From assembly GCA_031267645.1 (NCBI GenBank), contig JAIRYW010000073.1:1-42494 (forward strand): a stretch of 42,494 nt of DNA, written 5' to 3'. Positions within the stretch are counted from its first letter, which is position 1. Each line of letters opens with the position of its first letter. The notes under the pieces were generated by a model that saw only the letters and a list, made by a program, of their open reading frames with translations, was not told the DNA's origin and searched no databases. The stretch comes from Propionibacteriaceae bacterium (lineage in GTDB: Bacteria > Actinomycetota > Actinomycetes > Propionibacteriales > Propionibacteriaceae). A program made the position numbers and the translations under genes. Positions 26,663 through 34,299 of the stretch are shown here, one piece after another.

Positions 26663-27205
26663 ATGACTTTCGACACCCCGGTCGACGCCAAAGAACTGGC
26701 CCGACGCCAGTTCGCCGAGGACCTCTCCCTGATCTGGGAGATGGCCGGCACCTCGCGTATGGACGGGCGGGTGCTGGGCTATCTCATGATCATGGACCGG
26801 CCCCACATCTCGTCGGCCGACCTGGCCCAGGTCTTGCACGCCTCGGCCGGGGCGGTCTCGATGTCGACCCGCCGGCTGGTCGACATGCGTTTCATCCGCC
26901 AGCACTCCATCCCGGGCGACCGCCGGCATTATTTCAAGGCCGAGGACGACCCCTGGGGCAGCTTCCTGAGCAATGAGCACCGCTTCTTCGACCGTGAGAT
27001 CGAGACCTTGGGGCAGGCCATGGAGCTGATCGGCCCGGACGAGCCGGCGGCCCGCCGGCGGCTGCGCAACGGCCGCGACTATCTGACCTGGATCTCCGCC
27101 TACCACAACAAGATGTTGGCCGATTGGGAGTCCCACAAACGGGAACGCGACGCCCACGAGCGGGCCGAGGCGGCCGGTCCGAGCGCCAGCCAGGACGCGG
27201 ATTGA
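26663..27205 (+). CDS. GbsR/MarR-family transcriptional regulator
   Basis: 180 residues. It is a winged helix-turn-helix of the GbsR group: DGRVLGYLMIMDRPHISSADLAQVLHASAGAVSMSTRRLVDMRFI with wing residues PGDRRHYFKAEDD, then a C-terminal helical dimerisation part ending in a charged tail. The ATG at 26663 has GAAGAGG upstream. It lies within the transporter operon, between the second permease and the ATPase (2 bp from the latter), so it probably senses a cargo-derived ligand and controls the operon through the palindrome at about 21641-21665. No similar palindrome is seen before this gene. Confidence 0.85.
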   Translation: MTFDTPVDAKELARRQFAEDLSLIWEMAGTSRMDGRVLGYLMIMDRPHISSADLAQVLHASAGAVSMSTRRLVDMRFIRQHSIPGDRRHYFKAEDDPWGSFLSNEHRFFDREIETLGQAMELIGPDEPAARRRLRNGRDYLTWISAYHNKMLADWESHKRERDAHERAEAAGPSASQDAD

Positions 27206-27207
27206 AC

Positions 27208-29067
27208 ATGACCGACCGTCTGCTCCAGATCGAGGACCTCTGCGTCAGTTTCGACGTCGAGGGCGAGACTGTGGTGGGCGTGCGCGGCGTCTCCTTCGAG
27301 GTGGCCGCCCACGAGGTGGTGGCCGTGGTGGGCGAGTCCGGCTCGGGCAAGACGGTCACGGCCATGTCGGTGCTGGGCCTGTTGCCCCACAACGCCAGCC
27401 TGTCCGGCGTGGTCCGCCTGCTGGGCCAAGAGGTCGGCCGGCTCGACCCGGCCCAACTGCGCCAGCTGCGTCGGTCCCGCGTCGGCATGATCTTCCAAGA
27501 CCCGGTGGCGGCCCTCAATCCGGTTTTCAGCATCGGCTTCCAGCTCAGCCAGGTGGTGCGCCTGCACCAACCCGACCTGTCATCGGCCCAAGTCCGCCGT
27601 CGGGTGGTCGAACTGTTGGAGCTGGTCGAGATCGACCAGCCCGAGTCGCGGCTCAAGAATTATCCGCACGAGTTCTCCGGCGGCCAGTGCCAGCGCGTCG
27701 TCATCGCCATGGCCATCGCCGGCTGGAGCCAACCTGGCGCCGACGGCTCCGACGCCGCCGAGTCGACCCCCCAGCCCCGGCTGCTGATCGCGGACGAGCC
27801 CACCACCGCCCTCGACGTCACGGTCCAAGCCGAGATCCTGTCCGTCCTGCGCCGGATCAAGGACCAGTTGGGGGCCTCCGTCCTGCTCATCACCCACAAC
27901 ATGGGCGTGGTGGCCGACCTGGCCGACCGAGTCGTGGTGATGCGTTCCGGCCAGGTGGTCGAAGTCAACCAGTGCGCCGAGCTGTTCGCCCACCCCCAGG
28001 CCGACTACACCAAGGCCCTGCTGGCGGCGGTGCCCAAGATCGGCGCCAACGACCGTCCCGCCCCCGACCAACCCGTCATCCTGTCCCCCACCCAACCCGT
28101 CATCCCGCGCGCAGTCGCCGGATCCATCCCCGCCCCGTCCCCGACGCCAGACCCCACCCAACTCGTCATCCCGTCCCCCGACCAACCCGTCATCCTGCGC
28201 GCAGTCGCCGGATCCATCGACGCCCCGGCTCCGACGGCGGTCCTCCCCCCGACCCAGCCGACCGTTCTGGAGGTGTCCGACTTGGTGGTGTCGTACGGCC
28301 GGGGGCGGCGCGGCCGGTCCGAGGCCGTGGCCGGCGTCAGCTTGTCGGTCCGCGCCGGCGAGATCGTCGGCCTGGTCGGCGAGTCGGGGTCGGGCAAGAC
28401 CACTTTGGGACGGGCGGCCGTCGGCCTGGCCCCGGTCAGCGGTGGTCGGGTCTTGATCGAGGGCCAGGACCTGGCCGGTTTGAGCCGGTCCCGCCGCCAG
28501 GCGCTGCGCCGGCGGATCGGGGTCGTGTTCCAGAACCCGGCCACCTCGCTCAATCCGCGCTACTCCGTCGGTGCCACCGTCATCGAGCCGCTACGGGTGC
28601 TGGGCGGCCTCGACCAGTCGGCCGCCCGGACCCGGGCCTTGGAGCTGTTGGAGGCGGTCGGGCTGGGGCCGGACTGGCTGGAGCGTTACCCGCACGAGTT
28701 GTCCGGCGGCCAGCGCCAGCGGGTCGCCATCGCCCGCGCCGTCGCCCTCGACCCGGTCTTGTTGATCGCGGACGAGCCGACCAGCGCCCTCGACGTCTCG
28801 GTCCAGGCCCAGGTCTTGGACGTCTTCCGCTCCCTCCAGGCCCGGCTCGGCTTCGCCTGCTTGTTCATCAGCCACGACCTGGCCGTGGTGGACTCCCTCT
28901 GCGACCGGGTGGCGGTCATGCACCAGGGGCGGCTGGTCGAAGTCGGACCCCGGCGCGAGGTCCTGGGCCGACCCCAGGACCCTTACACCCGTCGCTTGGT
29001 CGAGTCCGCCCCCATCCCCGACCCAGTCCTGCAACGGGCCCGCCGCCAGACCGCCCCGCCCGGCTGA
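27208..29067 (+). CDS. Double ABC ATPase, DppD-DppF type fusion, with repeat-derived linker
   Basis: 619 residues, two complete nucleotide-binding domains. Domain 1 has Walker A GESGSGKT (42-49), signature SGGQCQRV and Walker B LLIADEPT. Between the last two it has an extra, poorly conserved stretch (GWSQPGADGSDAAESTPQPR). Domain 2 has Walker A near 391, LSGGQRQRV, LLIADEPTSALDVS and the usual SHDLAVVDSLCDRVAVM switch region. Both carry the peptide-transporter C-terminal extension (HPQADYTKALLAAVP; RPQDPYTRRLVESAP). The linker (about 287-346) is a 30-residue unit present twice, with QPVIxRAVAGSI in each, encoded by REP-like palindromes. The ATG at 27208 is 2 bp after the regulator stop. It powers the two permeases of the operon. 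Confidence 0.93.
   Translation: MTDRLLQIEDLCVSFDVEGETVVGVRGVSFEVAAHEVVAVVGESGSGKTVTAMSVLGLLPHNASLSGVVRLLGQEVGRLDPAQLRQLRRSRVGMIFQDPVAALNPVFSIGFQLSQVVRLHQPDLSSAQVRRRVVELLELVEIDQPESRLKNYPHEFSGGQCQRVVIAMAIAGWSQPGADGSDAAESTPQPRLLIADEPTTALDVTVQAEILSVLRRIKDQLGASVLLITHNMGVVADLADRVVVMRSGQVVEVNQCAELFAHPQADYTKALLAAVPKIGANDRPAPDQPVILSPTQPVIPRAVAGSIPAPSPTPDPTQLVIPSPDQPVILRAVAGSIDAPAPTAVLPPTQPTVLEVSDLVVSYGRGRRGRSEAVAGVSLSVRAGEIVGLVGESGSGKTTLGRAAVGLAPVSGGRVLIEGQDLAGLSRSRRQALRRRIGVVFQNPATSLNPRYSVGATVIEPLRVLGGLDQSAARTRALELLEAVGLGPDWLERYPHELSGGQRQRVAIARAVALDPVLLIADEPTSALDVSVQAQVLDVFRSLQARLGFACLFISHDLAVVDSLCDRVAVMHQGRLVEVGPRREVLGRPQDPYTRRLVESAPIPDPVLQRARRQTAPPG
28068..28247 (+). repeat. 90-bp in-frame tandem duplication containing two REP-like palindromes
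   Basis: Units 28068-28157 and 28158-28247 align with a constant shift of 90 bp (GTCATCC at 28075/28165 and 28099/28189). Each holds the palindrome GTCATCC(C/T)GCGCGCAGTCG followed by CCGGATCCATC, the same element as the intergenic copy at 14719-14753. Because 90 is divisible by three the ABC ATPase frame is kept. Confidence 0.85.
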
Positions 29068-29182
29068 GGACCGCCGCCGTGCCGACCCCACGCCACGCCC
29101 ACCAGCCCCGTCCCGACCCCCGGGGCCCGATCAGGCGACAGACCCGATTTTGGACCATCCGACCCGATTTGGAGGCACTGCC

Positions 29183-30700
29183 ATGTTGACTCTGCGCGAC
29201 GTCCGTCTGCCCGGCCGATCAGGCCGGCACGAGGTCGTGATCGCTTCCGGCCTGATCGAATCGGTGCGGCCGCTGGCGGCCGGGGAGACCGGCTCCGACC
29301 AACCCGTCGGCGACCTGACGACCGGGTTGAGGGACCACCCCGGGGCCGGACTGACCGCCCAGTCCGGCCCGGTCCTGAACGGCGACGGCCGCTGGCTGCT
29401 GCCCGGTTTCTGGGACGAGCACGTCCACTTCCGGCTCTGGTCGGAGCTGTCGCGCCGCCTCGACGTCAGCCAGGCCGCCTCGGCCGCCGAGGTGGTCGAC
29501 TTGGTCCGAGCCGGGCTGCCGGCCGGGGCCAGCCAGCTGATCGCGGCCGGCTTCCGGGACGGCCTGTGGCCGGACGCCCCGCGGCGCGAGCTGCTGGACG
29601 CCGTCACCGAGGCCGAGGTCTACGTCGTCTCGGCCGACCTGCACTCGATCTGGCTCAATTCCCCGGCCCTGGCCCGTTTCGGCTGGGCCGACCATCCGAC
29701 CGGCCTACTGCGCGAGCAGGATTGCTTCCGTGTCACCTGGGCTCTGTCCGACGTGTCGACCGAGGTGTCTGACGACTGGGTCGGGCAGGCGGCCCAGAAA
29801 GCGGCCGCCCGGGGCGTGGTCGGCTTGGTCGACCTCGACCTGACTTGGTCCGTGGACGACTGGCGGCGCCGGGCCGAGAGAGGTTTCGACCAGGTCCGGG
29901 TGTCTTGCGGCGTCTTCATGGATTTCCTCGACCAGGCCGTGGCCGAAGGGCTCAAGGGCGGCGCCCCCATCGACCAGTCGGGCCTGATCCGCGTCGGACC
30001 GCTCAAGATCGTGACCGACGGATCGCTCAACACCCGTACCGCTTGGTGCTTCGACCCTTATCCCGGCCTGAGCGGCGACCAGGCCTGGGGCCGGCCCAGT
30101 CTGAGTGCGCCGGAGTTGGTCGACCTGATGGAGCGGGGCTGGCGGCAGGGCCTGCGGCCAGCCGTCCACGCCATCGGCGACCAGGCCAACGCCGTCGCCT
30201 TGGACGCCTTCGAACAGGTCGGCTGCCCCGGACGGATCGAGCACGCCCAGCTCTTGCGCTGGCAGGACATCCCGCGTCTGGCCGAGCTGGGTCTGATCGC
30301 CAGCGTCCAGCCGGAGCACGCCATGGACGACCGCGACGTGGCCGACCGGCACTGGGCCGGCCGCACCGACCGAGCCTTCGCCAACCGCAGCCTGCTGGAC
30401 GGCGGCGTCCGCTTGGCCTTGGGCTCGGACGCCCCGGTCGCCCCGCTCGATCCCTGGATCACCGTCGCCGCCGCCGTCCACCGGGGCCGGGCCGGCCGGG
30501 AGCCCTGGCACCAGGAGCAAGCCATCCCTAGGGCCGCCGCCCTGGCCGCCTCGGCCCGGGGCCGGGCCGTCGTCGCCCCCGGACAACCGGCCGACCTCCA
30601 GCTGATCGAGCTGGACCCCTTGGCCGCCCCGCCCGACCACCTGAGGACCATGCCCGTGGCCGCCACCTGGCTGGCCGGCCGCCCCACCCACGGCGCCTGA
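29183..30700 (+). CDS. Amidohydrolase family 3 (YtcJ-like) metal-dependent hydrolase
   Basis: 505 residues. The N-terminal beta-sandwich is followed by the metal motif LPGFWDEHVHF (about 75), then IVTDGSLNTRTAW, VHAIGDQAN with a ligand His, IEHAQLL, QPEHAMDDRD and GSDAPVAPLDPW, in the order typical of YtcJ/NfdA-like amidohydrolases. These hydrolyse N-acyl or N-formyl amides and related bonds in the cytoplasm; the substrate is unknown. The ATG at 29183 has GGAGG upstream. It follows the ABC ATPase after 115 bp on the same strand, so it may be part of the same uptake-and-hydrolysis pathway, although a separate promoter cannot be excluded. Confidence 0.85.
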   Translation: MLTLRDVRLPGRSGRHEVVIASGLIESVRPLAAGETGSDQPVGDLTTGLRDHPGAGLTAQSGPVLNGDGRWLLPGFWDEHVHFRLWSELSRRLDVSQAASAAEVVDLVRAGLPAGASQLIAAGFRDGLWPDAPRRELLDAVTEAEVYVVSADLHSIWLNSPALARFGWADHPTGLLREQDCFRVTWALSDVSTEVSDDWVGQAAQKAAARGVVGLVDLDLTWSVDDWRRRAERGFDQVRVSCGVFMDFLDQAVAEGLKGGAPIDQSGLIRVGPLKIVTDGSLNTRTAWCFDPYPGLSGDQAWGRPSLSAPELVDLMERGWRQGLRPAVHAIGDQANAVALDAFEQVGCPGRIEHAQLLRWQDIPRLAELGLIASVQPEHAMDDRDVADRHWAGRTDRAFANRSLLDGGVRLALGSDAPVAPLDPWITVAAAVHRGRAGREPWHQEQAIPRAAALAASARGRAVVAPGQPADLQLIELDPLAAPPDHLRTMPVAATWLAGRPTHGA

Positions 30701-30715
30701 GCCTCTCCCCAGACG

Positions 30716-30731
30716 ACGAAAGCGCTTTCGT
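30716..30731. terminator. 16-bp perfect palindrome between convergent genes
   Basis: ACGAAAGCGCTTTCGT is self-complementary. As a hairpin it gives a 6-bp stem with GCGC loop, usable on both strands for the amidohydrolase and the converging membrane-protein gene. Its core GAAAGCGCTTTC also resembles LacI-family operators, so a regulatory site is an alternative. Confidence 0.4.
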
Positions 30732-30738
30732 GAAGCGG

Positions 30739-31443
30739 TCAGACCCCTTCGTACAACCGCGAGAGGTCGATGTCGAACTTCTTGACCAAGAGGTTCTTGA
30801 AGTAGTTGACGGCGCTCAGGGAGCCCAAGATCAAGGCGATCAGGGCGCCGAGGCCGAGAACGACCAGCCCCTTGTTGTCCGCGTCCATCCCGTTGAAGAG
30901 ACCCTTCGTGCCCGCCGTGACCAGTTTGGCGACGAACAAGCCGATGATGACGACCACGATCAACACTGAGAACGAGGTCGTCTTGTTGACCTTCTGCTCA
31001 TGGGCGCCGGCGCGGACCCGCAGCACCTGATAGACAATGAAGAAAGAGGCGGCGTAAACAGCCCAGGGCGCCAGATAGGCCGCCACCGAGATCGACGGGC
31101 TCATCAGATCGGTCCCGATCAACACCAGCCCGAGAACCAACGCGTTGACCTCGAACATCAGCCCGAATTGGGTCAGGTACGTGTTGGCGACGCGGTTCCG
31201 CTTCGTCTCCGTGCTCCAGATGGCGAAGGCCAGACCCCCGAGGGCGAAAGCGGCTTGGACGAAGGACAGCATCTGACCGGTCAGGCTGCCGTTGATCTCA
31301 CCGATGATGAAGGCCAGCCCAGCGATGAGCAGCCCGATCACCGCGATGACGTAAAGGTTGAAGGTGTTGAAGAGGGAGCTCTGCGACATATTATTCGCGA
31401 ACACGTAGTCCTCTGCTTGTTTTTTGTACTCGATCTCGGACAC
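30739..31443 (-). CDS. Hypothetical six-TM membrane protein
   Basis: 234 residues, not recognised. A hydrophilic N-terminus (about 1-25, EIEYKKQAEDYVFANNMSQ) precedes six hydrophobic segments at about 28-49, 58-77, 91-110, 119-142, 156-176 and 191-215. A short basic C-terminus follows (VKKFDIDLSRLYEGV). Its Lys/Asn/Phe content is higher than in neighbouring proteins. The start is a GTG at 31443 with AGGAGA upstream. It stands alone, converging on the amidohydrolase and next to a decayed gene, which suggests an accessory rather than core gene. Confidence 0.7.
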   Translation of the reverse strand: MSEIEYKKQAEDYVFANNMSQSSLFNTFNLYVIAVIGLLIAGLAFIIGEINGSLTGQMLSFVQAAFALGGLAFAIWSTETKRNRVANTYLTQFGLMFEVNALVLGLVLIGTDLMSPSISVAAYLAPWAVYAASFFIVYQVLRVRAGAHEQKVNKTTSFSVLIVVVIIGLFVAKLVTAGTKGLFNGMDADNKGLVVLGLGALIALILGSLSAVNYFKNLLVKKFDIDLSRLYEGV

Positions 31444-31522
31444 GGTTCTCCTAGGTGTGGGCGACTCTTGAAGGTTTCTATGGAGGCGGTTACCCCGATG
31501 CTAGCACCGGCTCGAATCGTGA

Positions 31523-32452
31523 AACCAGAGGGGTGCACCGTCGCATACACAGCACCATGATGTGCCCCCTGCCAACGACGCCGGACGCTTCCTCGGAATC
31601 AGACAAGAGAACGTCGATCAAGCCTCCCGCTTGGTGACCTCGCTGAACGACGCCCAGAACAGCGTGGTCCAAAACATCGCGGCCAACCACCCGGACCATC
31701 CCGACTGAGGCTCGCGGATCGTGTTCTTCGATCCGGCGGGCGACGACTCGCCTTTCACTGGGCACAGCGTCCAGAACGACAATCCTTATTACGTCATGGT
31801 TTTGGACGCTTTCTGGAACTCAGGCGACTCGAAACCGTACGCTTTCCACCCCGACCCCACCCCAACCGACCCCACCACCATCACCCTGAACCCCCTCCAC
31901 ACCACCCATCATCACCCTCGACATCACCCCAGCCTGGTGGACCAAACCCATCATCACCGGAACCGTGATGTGGCAAGTCACCGACCACGGCTGAACCATC
32001 ACCGGCTACGACATGGGACCAGGCACCGCCAAACTCAACGGCGACCACAGCGACGACGAGACCGGACTCCTCCTCGTCGAAAAAGGCGACCCCATCGTTC
32101 TCGTCAACATCGTCGCCACCAACACCTCCGACCAAACCCTCTACGTCGGGCTCGACCGACCCGACCTATGGGCCACCCCCGTCGACCTGCCCTACTCCCA
32201 AGGCCTCGTCGGCTACGACGAAATCCAAGGCGCTGCCCACGGCGTCTACCAAGACAACCTCAACGTCAACGTCGCCGGCCTGCCCTTCGCCTTGGGAGTC
32301 CAACCAGGCGAATCCTGTGCCCGGGGCTACGCCCTCCCCTCAAATACGGCCACGAGTTCGCCTTCGCCGCCCGACTCTGGACCTACGAGACCATCGACAC
32401 CGTGATCGGCCACTGGATCGACTTCGAACACCGCTTCCACACCTTCCCCTGA
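31523..32452 (+). pseudogene. Decayed gene for a hypothetical (probably exported) protein, with two stops and two frameshifts
   Basis: Coherent protein sequence can be followed through three reading-frame segments. Segment 1 (frame of 31523) reads DAGRFLGIRQENVDQASRL, then TGA at 31706-31708, then continues IVFFDPAGDDSPFTG and NPYYVMVLDAFWNSGDSKPYAF. Around 31880-31915 the sense shifts frame into PIITLDITPAWWTKPIITG, with a TGA at 31992-31994, then TITGYDMGPGTAKLNGD and GDPIVLVNIVATNTSDQTLYVG. Around 32315-32345 it shifts back and ends LWTYETIDTVIGHWIDFEHRF and TGA at 32450. No start codon is convincing. Codons ending in A (CCA, CAA, GAA) are commoner here than in neighbours. The family is not recognised. 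Confidence 0.6.
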
Positions 32453-32504
32453 ACCCCACCGATCGAACCGATACACCACTTGCGATGTAGTGGATGATGC
32501 ATAC

Positions 32505-32533
32505 TTGCAGCACACCCGCCGCAGGGCTAATCT
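32505..32533 (+). promoter_or_regulatory. Promoter of the vapBC-type operon
   Basis: -35-like TTGCAG (32505-32510), 17-bp spacer, -10 TAATCT (32528-32533), then GACCAC and the ATG of the antitoxin, so the transcript should be leaderless. An imperfect dyad GTAGTG...CATAC (about 32487-32504) just upstream is a possible antitoxin site. Confidence 0.55.
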
Positions 32534-32539
32534 GACCAC

Positions 32540-32773
32540 ATGAGAACGACCGTGGACCTTCCCCCCGCCCTGCACCACCGAGTCAAGGACTACGCCACCC
32601 AGAGTGGGCAGTCGATGTCCGCCACCTTGGCCGCCCTGGTCGCCAAAGCGATGAGTCCGCTGGCGGATGAGACTCCGCCGACCCGGGACCCCCGCTCCGG
32701 TTTCCCCGTCGTGTCTTACGGCCAGCCGATCACAGCCGTCGCCGCCGCCCGTCTCATGGATGAGGAACCGTGA
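32540..32773 (+). CDS. VapB-type antitoxin (ribbon-helix-helix)
   Basis: 77 residues. The N-terminal MRTTVDLPPALHHRVKDYATQSGQSMSATLAALV is a ribbon-helix-helix DNA-binding domain. The C-terminal tail (RSGFPVVSYGQPITAVAAARLMDEEP) is the kind of extended peptide that wraps the cognate PIN toxin. Its stop codon overlaps the toxin start (GTGA). It should repress its own promoter together with the toxin. Confidence 0.85.
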   Translation: MRTTVDLPPALHHRVKDYATQSGQSMSATLAALVAKAMSPLADETPPTRDPRSGFPVVSYGQPITAVAAARLMDEEP

Positions 32774-33186
32774 CCACCGTATTACTCGACGCCAATGTGC
32801 TCATCGCGTTAACCGACTCCGATCACGAGCACCATGCCCGGGCCAGCGCTTGGGCAGAGAGCGCTCCGAGTTTCGCTCTCTGCCCGATCACCGAGGGCGC
32901 CTTCATCCGTTATCACCTCCGGCGAGGCCAATCCATCCAGGCGACCCAGGCCCTGCTCAAGGAGGTGGAGACGATGCCACGTTGCGAGTTCTGGCCTGAC
33001 GCCGTCTCCTACGCGACAGCGGACCTCAGCCACGTAATCGGCCATCGCCAAGTGACCGACGCCTACCTGGCCGCTCTCGTTGCCGCCAGACCCCGAACGA
33101 CTTTGATCACCTTCGACCAGGCGCTGGCTTCAGCCTTCCCGGACCTGGCCGAGTTGGTCCCAGAAACGACCAGTCCGGCCGGATGA
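32770..33186 (+). CDS. VapC-type PIN-domain toxin
   Basis: 138 residues, a PIN-domain ribonuclease. Acidic metal-binding residues are visible: D7 in LLDANVL, E42 in ITEGAF, D97 in VTDAYLAAL and D116 in ITFDQAL. VapC toxins cleave tRNA or rRNA when the antitoxin is degraded. The GTG start at 32770 overlaps the antitoxin stop, giving tight translational coupling. The stop codon lies within the left arm of a perfect 19-bp hairpin. Confidence 0.88.
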   Translation: MTTVLLDANVLIALTDSDHEHHARASAWAESAPSFALCPITEGAFIRYHLRRGQSIQATQALLKEVETMPRCEFWPDAVSYATADLSHVIGHRQVTDAYLAALVAARPRTTLITFDQALASAFPDLAELVPETTSPAG

Positions 33187-33211
33187 CATTGCTGTCATCC
33201 GGCCGGACTGG
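33170..33211 (+). terminator. Perfect 19-bp stem, 4-nt loop, overlapping the vapC stop codon
   Basis: CCAGTCCGGCCGGATGACA (33170-33188), loop TTGC, and its exact reverse complement (33193-33211). The toxin stop TGA (33184-33186) is inside the left arm. No T-tract follows. It is a very stable hairpin likely to end transcription or protect the 3' end of the mRNA. Confidence 0.7.
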
Positions 33212-33260
33212 ACCCACGAGCCAGGTTGGTCATCCCGGTTGATCGACCCGGCCTGACCCG

Positions 33261-33306
33261 TCGCCCGAGGCTGACCGCTGGTCGATCCACGACCAGCCCC
33301 GGGCGA
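33261..33306 (-). terminator. Nested hairpin downstream of tctC
   Basis: CTGGTCG-ATCCA-CGACCAG (33278-33296) lies inside an outer pair TCGCCCG (33261-33267) and CGGGCGA (33300-33306). It starts 12 bp after the tctC stop on the minus strand and has no T-tract. Confidence 0.5.
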
Positions 33307-33318
33307 GTGGTCTCAGGA

Positions 33319-34299
33319 TCAGTTCAGTGAATCGAAGTCGATGTTCTGAACCGTCACCGCCATGTCAGCCCAGGTCGAGCGGTACTCTGAACCGCTCAGG
33401 AAACTGGACTGGTAGCCGACGTTGAGCAGCTGGGCCGCGAATCCACTGTCAGCGCAGATGTCCCTCAACGTGTCCTCAAGCTTCTGGCGGACTGGCTCCG
33501 GCACATCCTTCGACATCGACAGAGCTTGGATGGTCGACGCCACGACGTCGTAACCCAGTTCCTGCGCCGTCGGAACATCCGGCAGCTCGGGGACACGCTC
33601 TTCGGACCAAACCGCCAGTGCCCGCAATTGGCCCGACTGGACCGAGGCGATGATTCCTCCCAGCGCTCCGTTGGAGAAGTCGACCTGACGACTGAGGACC
33701 GCAGTCACCTTCTCAGCCGAACCGTCCACCACGACCTGTTGAATGCCGACCCCGGTCACACTCGCGAATTGGGCGTTGATGATAGCGTCGCCGCCCTTCG
33801 GAGAATCCGCCACAGCGATCAAACGACCGTTCTGCGCGCTCGCCAACAGCTCATCGACCGACTGCACTGGCGAGTCAGCCGCCACCACTAGGACCTGTGG
33901 TCCCAGACCGAACGCTCCGGCGAAGGAGAAATCCTCTGGAGCGTAATTGGCTTCGGACTCCGGGAAGAGGTACGACAAATGGCTGGGAATGCTGGAATGG
34001 CCCAGGGTGCATCCGTCCGCTTTGGCGGCCAACATGCGGTTGATGGAAGTGACTCCTCCACCACCCGGAGCGTTGATGACTTGGACGTCCTTGCCCAGTC
34101 GCTCCTTGAGCTCATCAGCCAGAACTCGGAAGGCCAGGTCGGTCGCGCCGCCTGCGGAGAAGCCGACGATGATCTCGATCGAGCGGCAATCGTTGGGATA
34201 GTCGCCAGCGCTAGTGGAAGTGTTAGGGTCGCTAGAGCCTGAAGTGCAGCTTGCCAGGAGCGGCAGGATGGCCAAGCAAGCTAGTATACGTTTCTTCAC
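33319..34299 (-). CDS. tctC: Tripartite tricarboxylate transporter substrate-binding lipoprotein (TctC/Bug family)
   Basis: 326 residues. The signal peptide KKRILACLAILPLLASC ends in a lipobox with lipidated Cys at 18. The mature protein has the Bug-family pattern: IEIIVGFSAGGATDLAFRVLADELKERLG, VINAPGGGGVTSINRMLAAKADG and a later LRALAVWSEERVPELPDVPTAQELGYDV. It would capture a carboxylate outside the cell and hand it to TctAB. The GTG at 34299 has AGGAG upstream and overlaps the tctA stop (GTGA). A longer frame lies antisense within tctA and is not coding. It is the last gene of the lyase-tctB-tctA-tctC operon. Confidence 0.92.
   Translation of the reverse strand: MKKRILACLAILPLLASCTSGSSDPNTSTSAGDYPNDCRSIEIIVGFSAGGATDLAFRVLADELKERLGKDVQVINAPGGGGVTSINRMLAAKADGCTLGHSSIPSHLSYLFPESEANYAPEDFSFAGAFGLGPQVLVVAADSPVQSVDELLASAQNGRLIAVADSPKGGDAIINAQFASVTGVGIQQVVVDGSAEKVTAVLSRQVDFSNGALGGIIASVQSGQLRALAVWSEERVPELPDVPTAQELGYDVVASTIQALSMSKDVPEPVRQKLEDTLRDICADSGFAAQLLNVGYQSSFLSGSEYRSTWADMAVTVQNIDFDSLN

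Noticed and set aside
31706-31994. TGA read as tryptophan (alternative code or recoding)
   Set aside because: Many intact genes in the window end with TGA (e.g. 23421, 33186, 24828), and the same stretch has frameshifts, so gene decay explains it.
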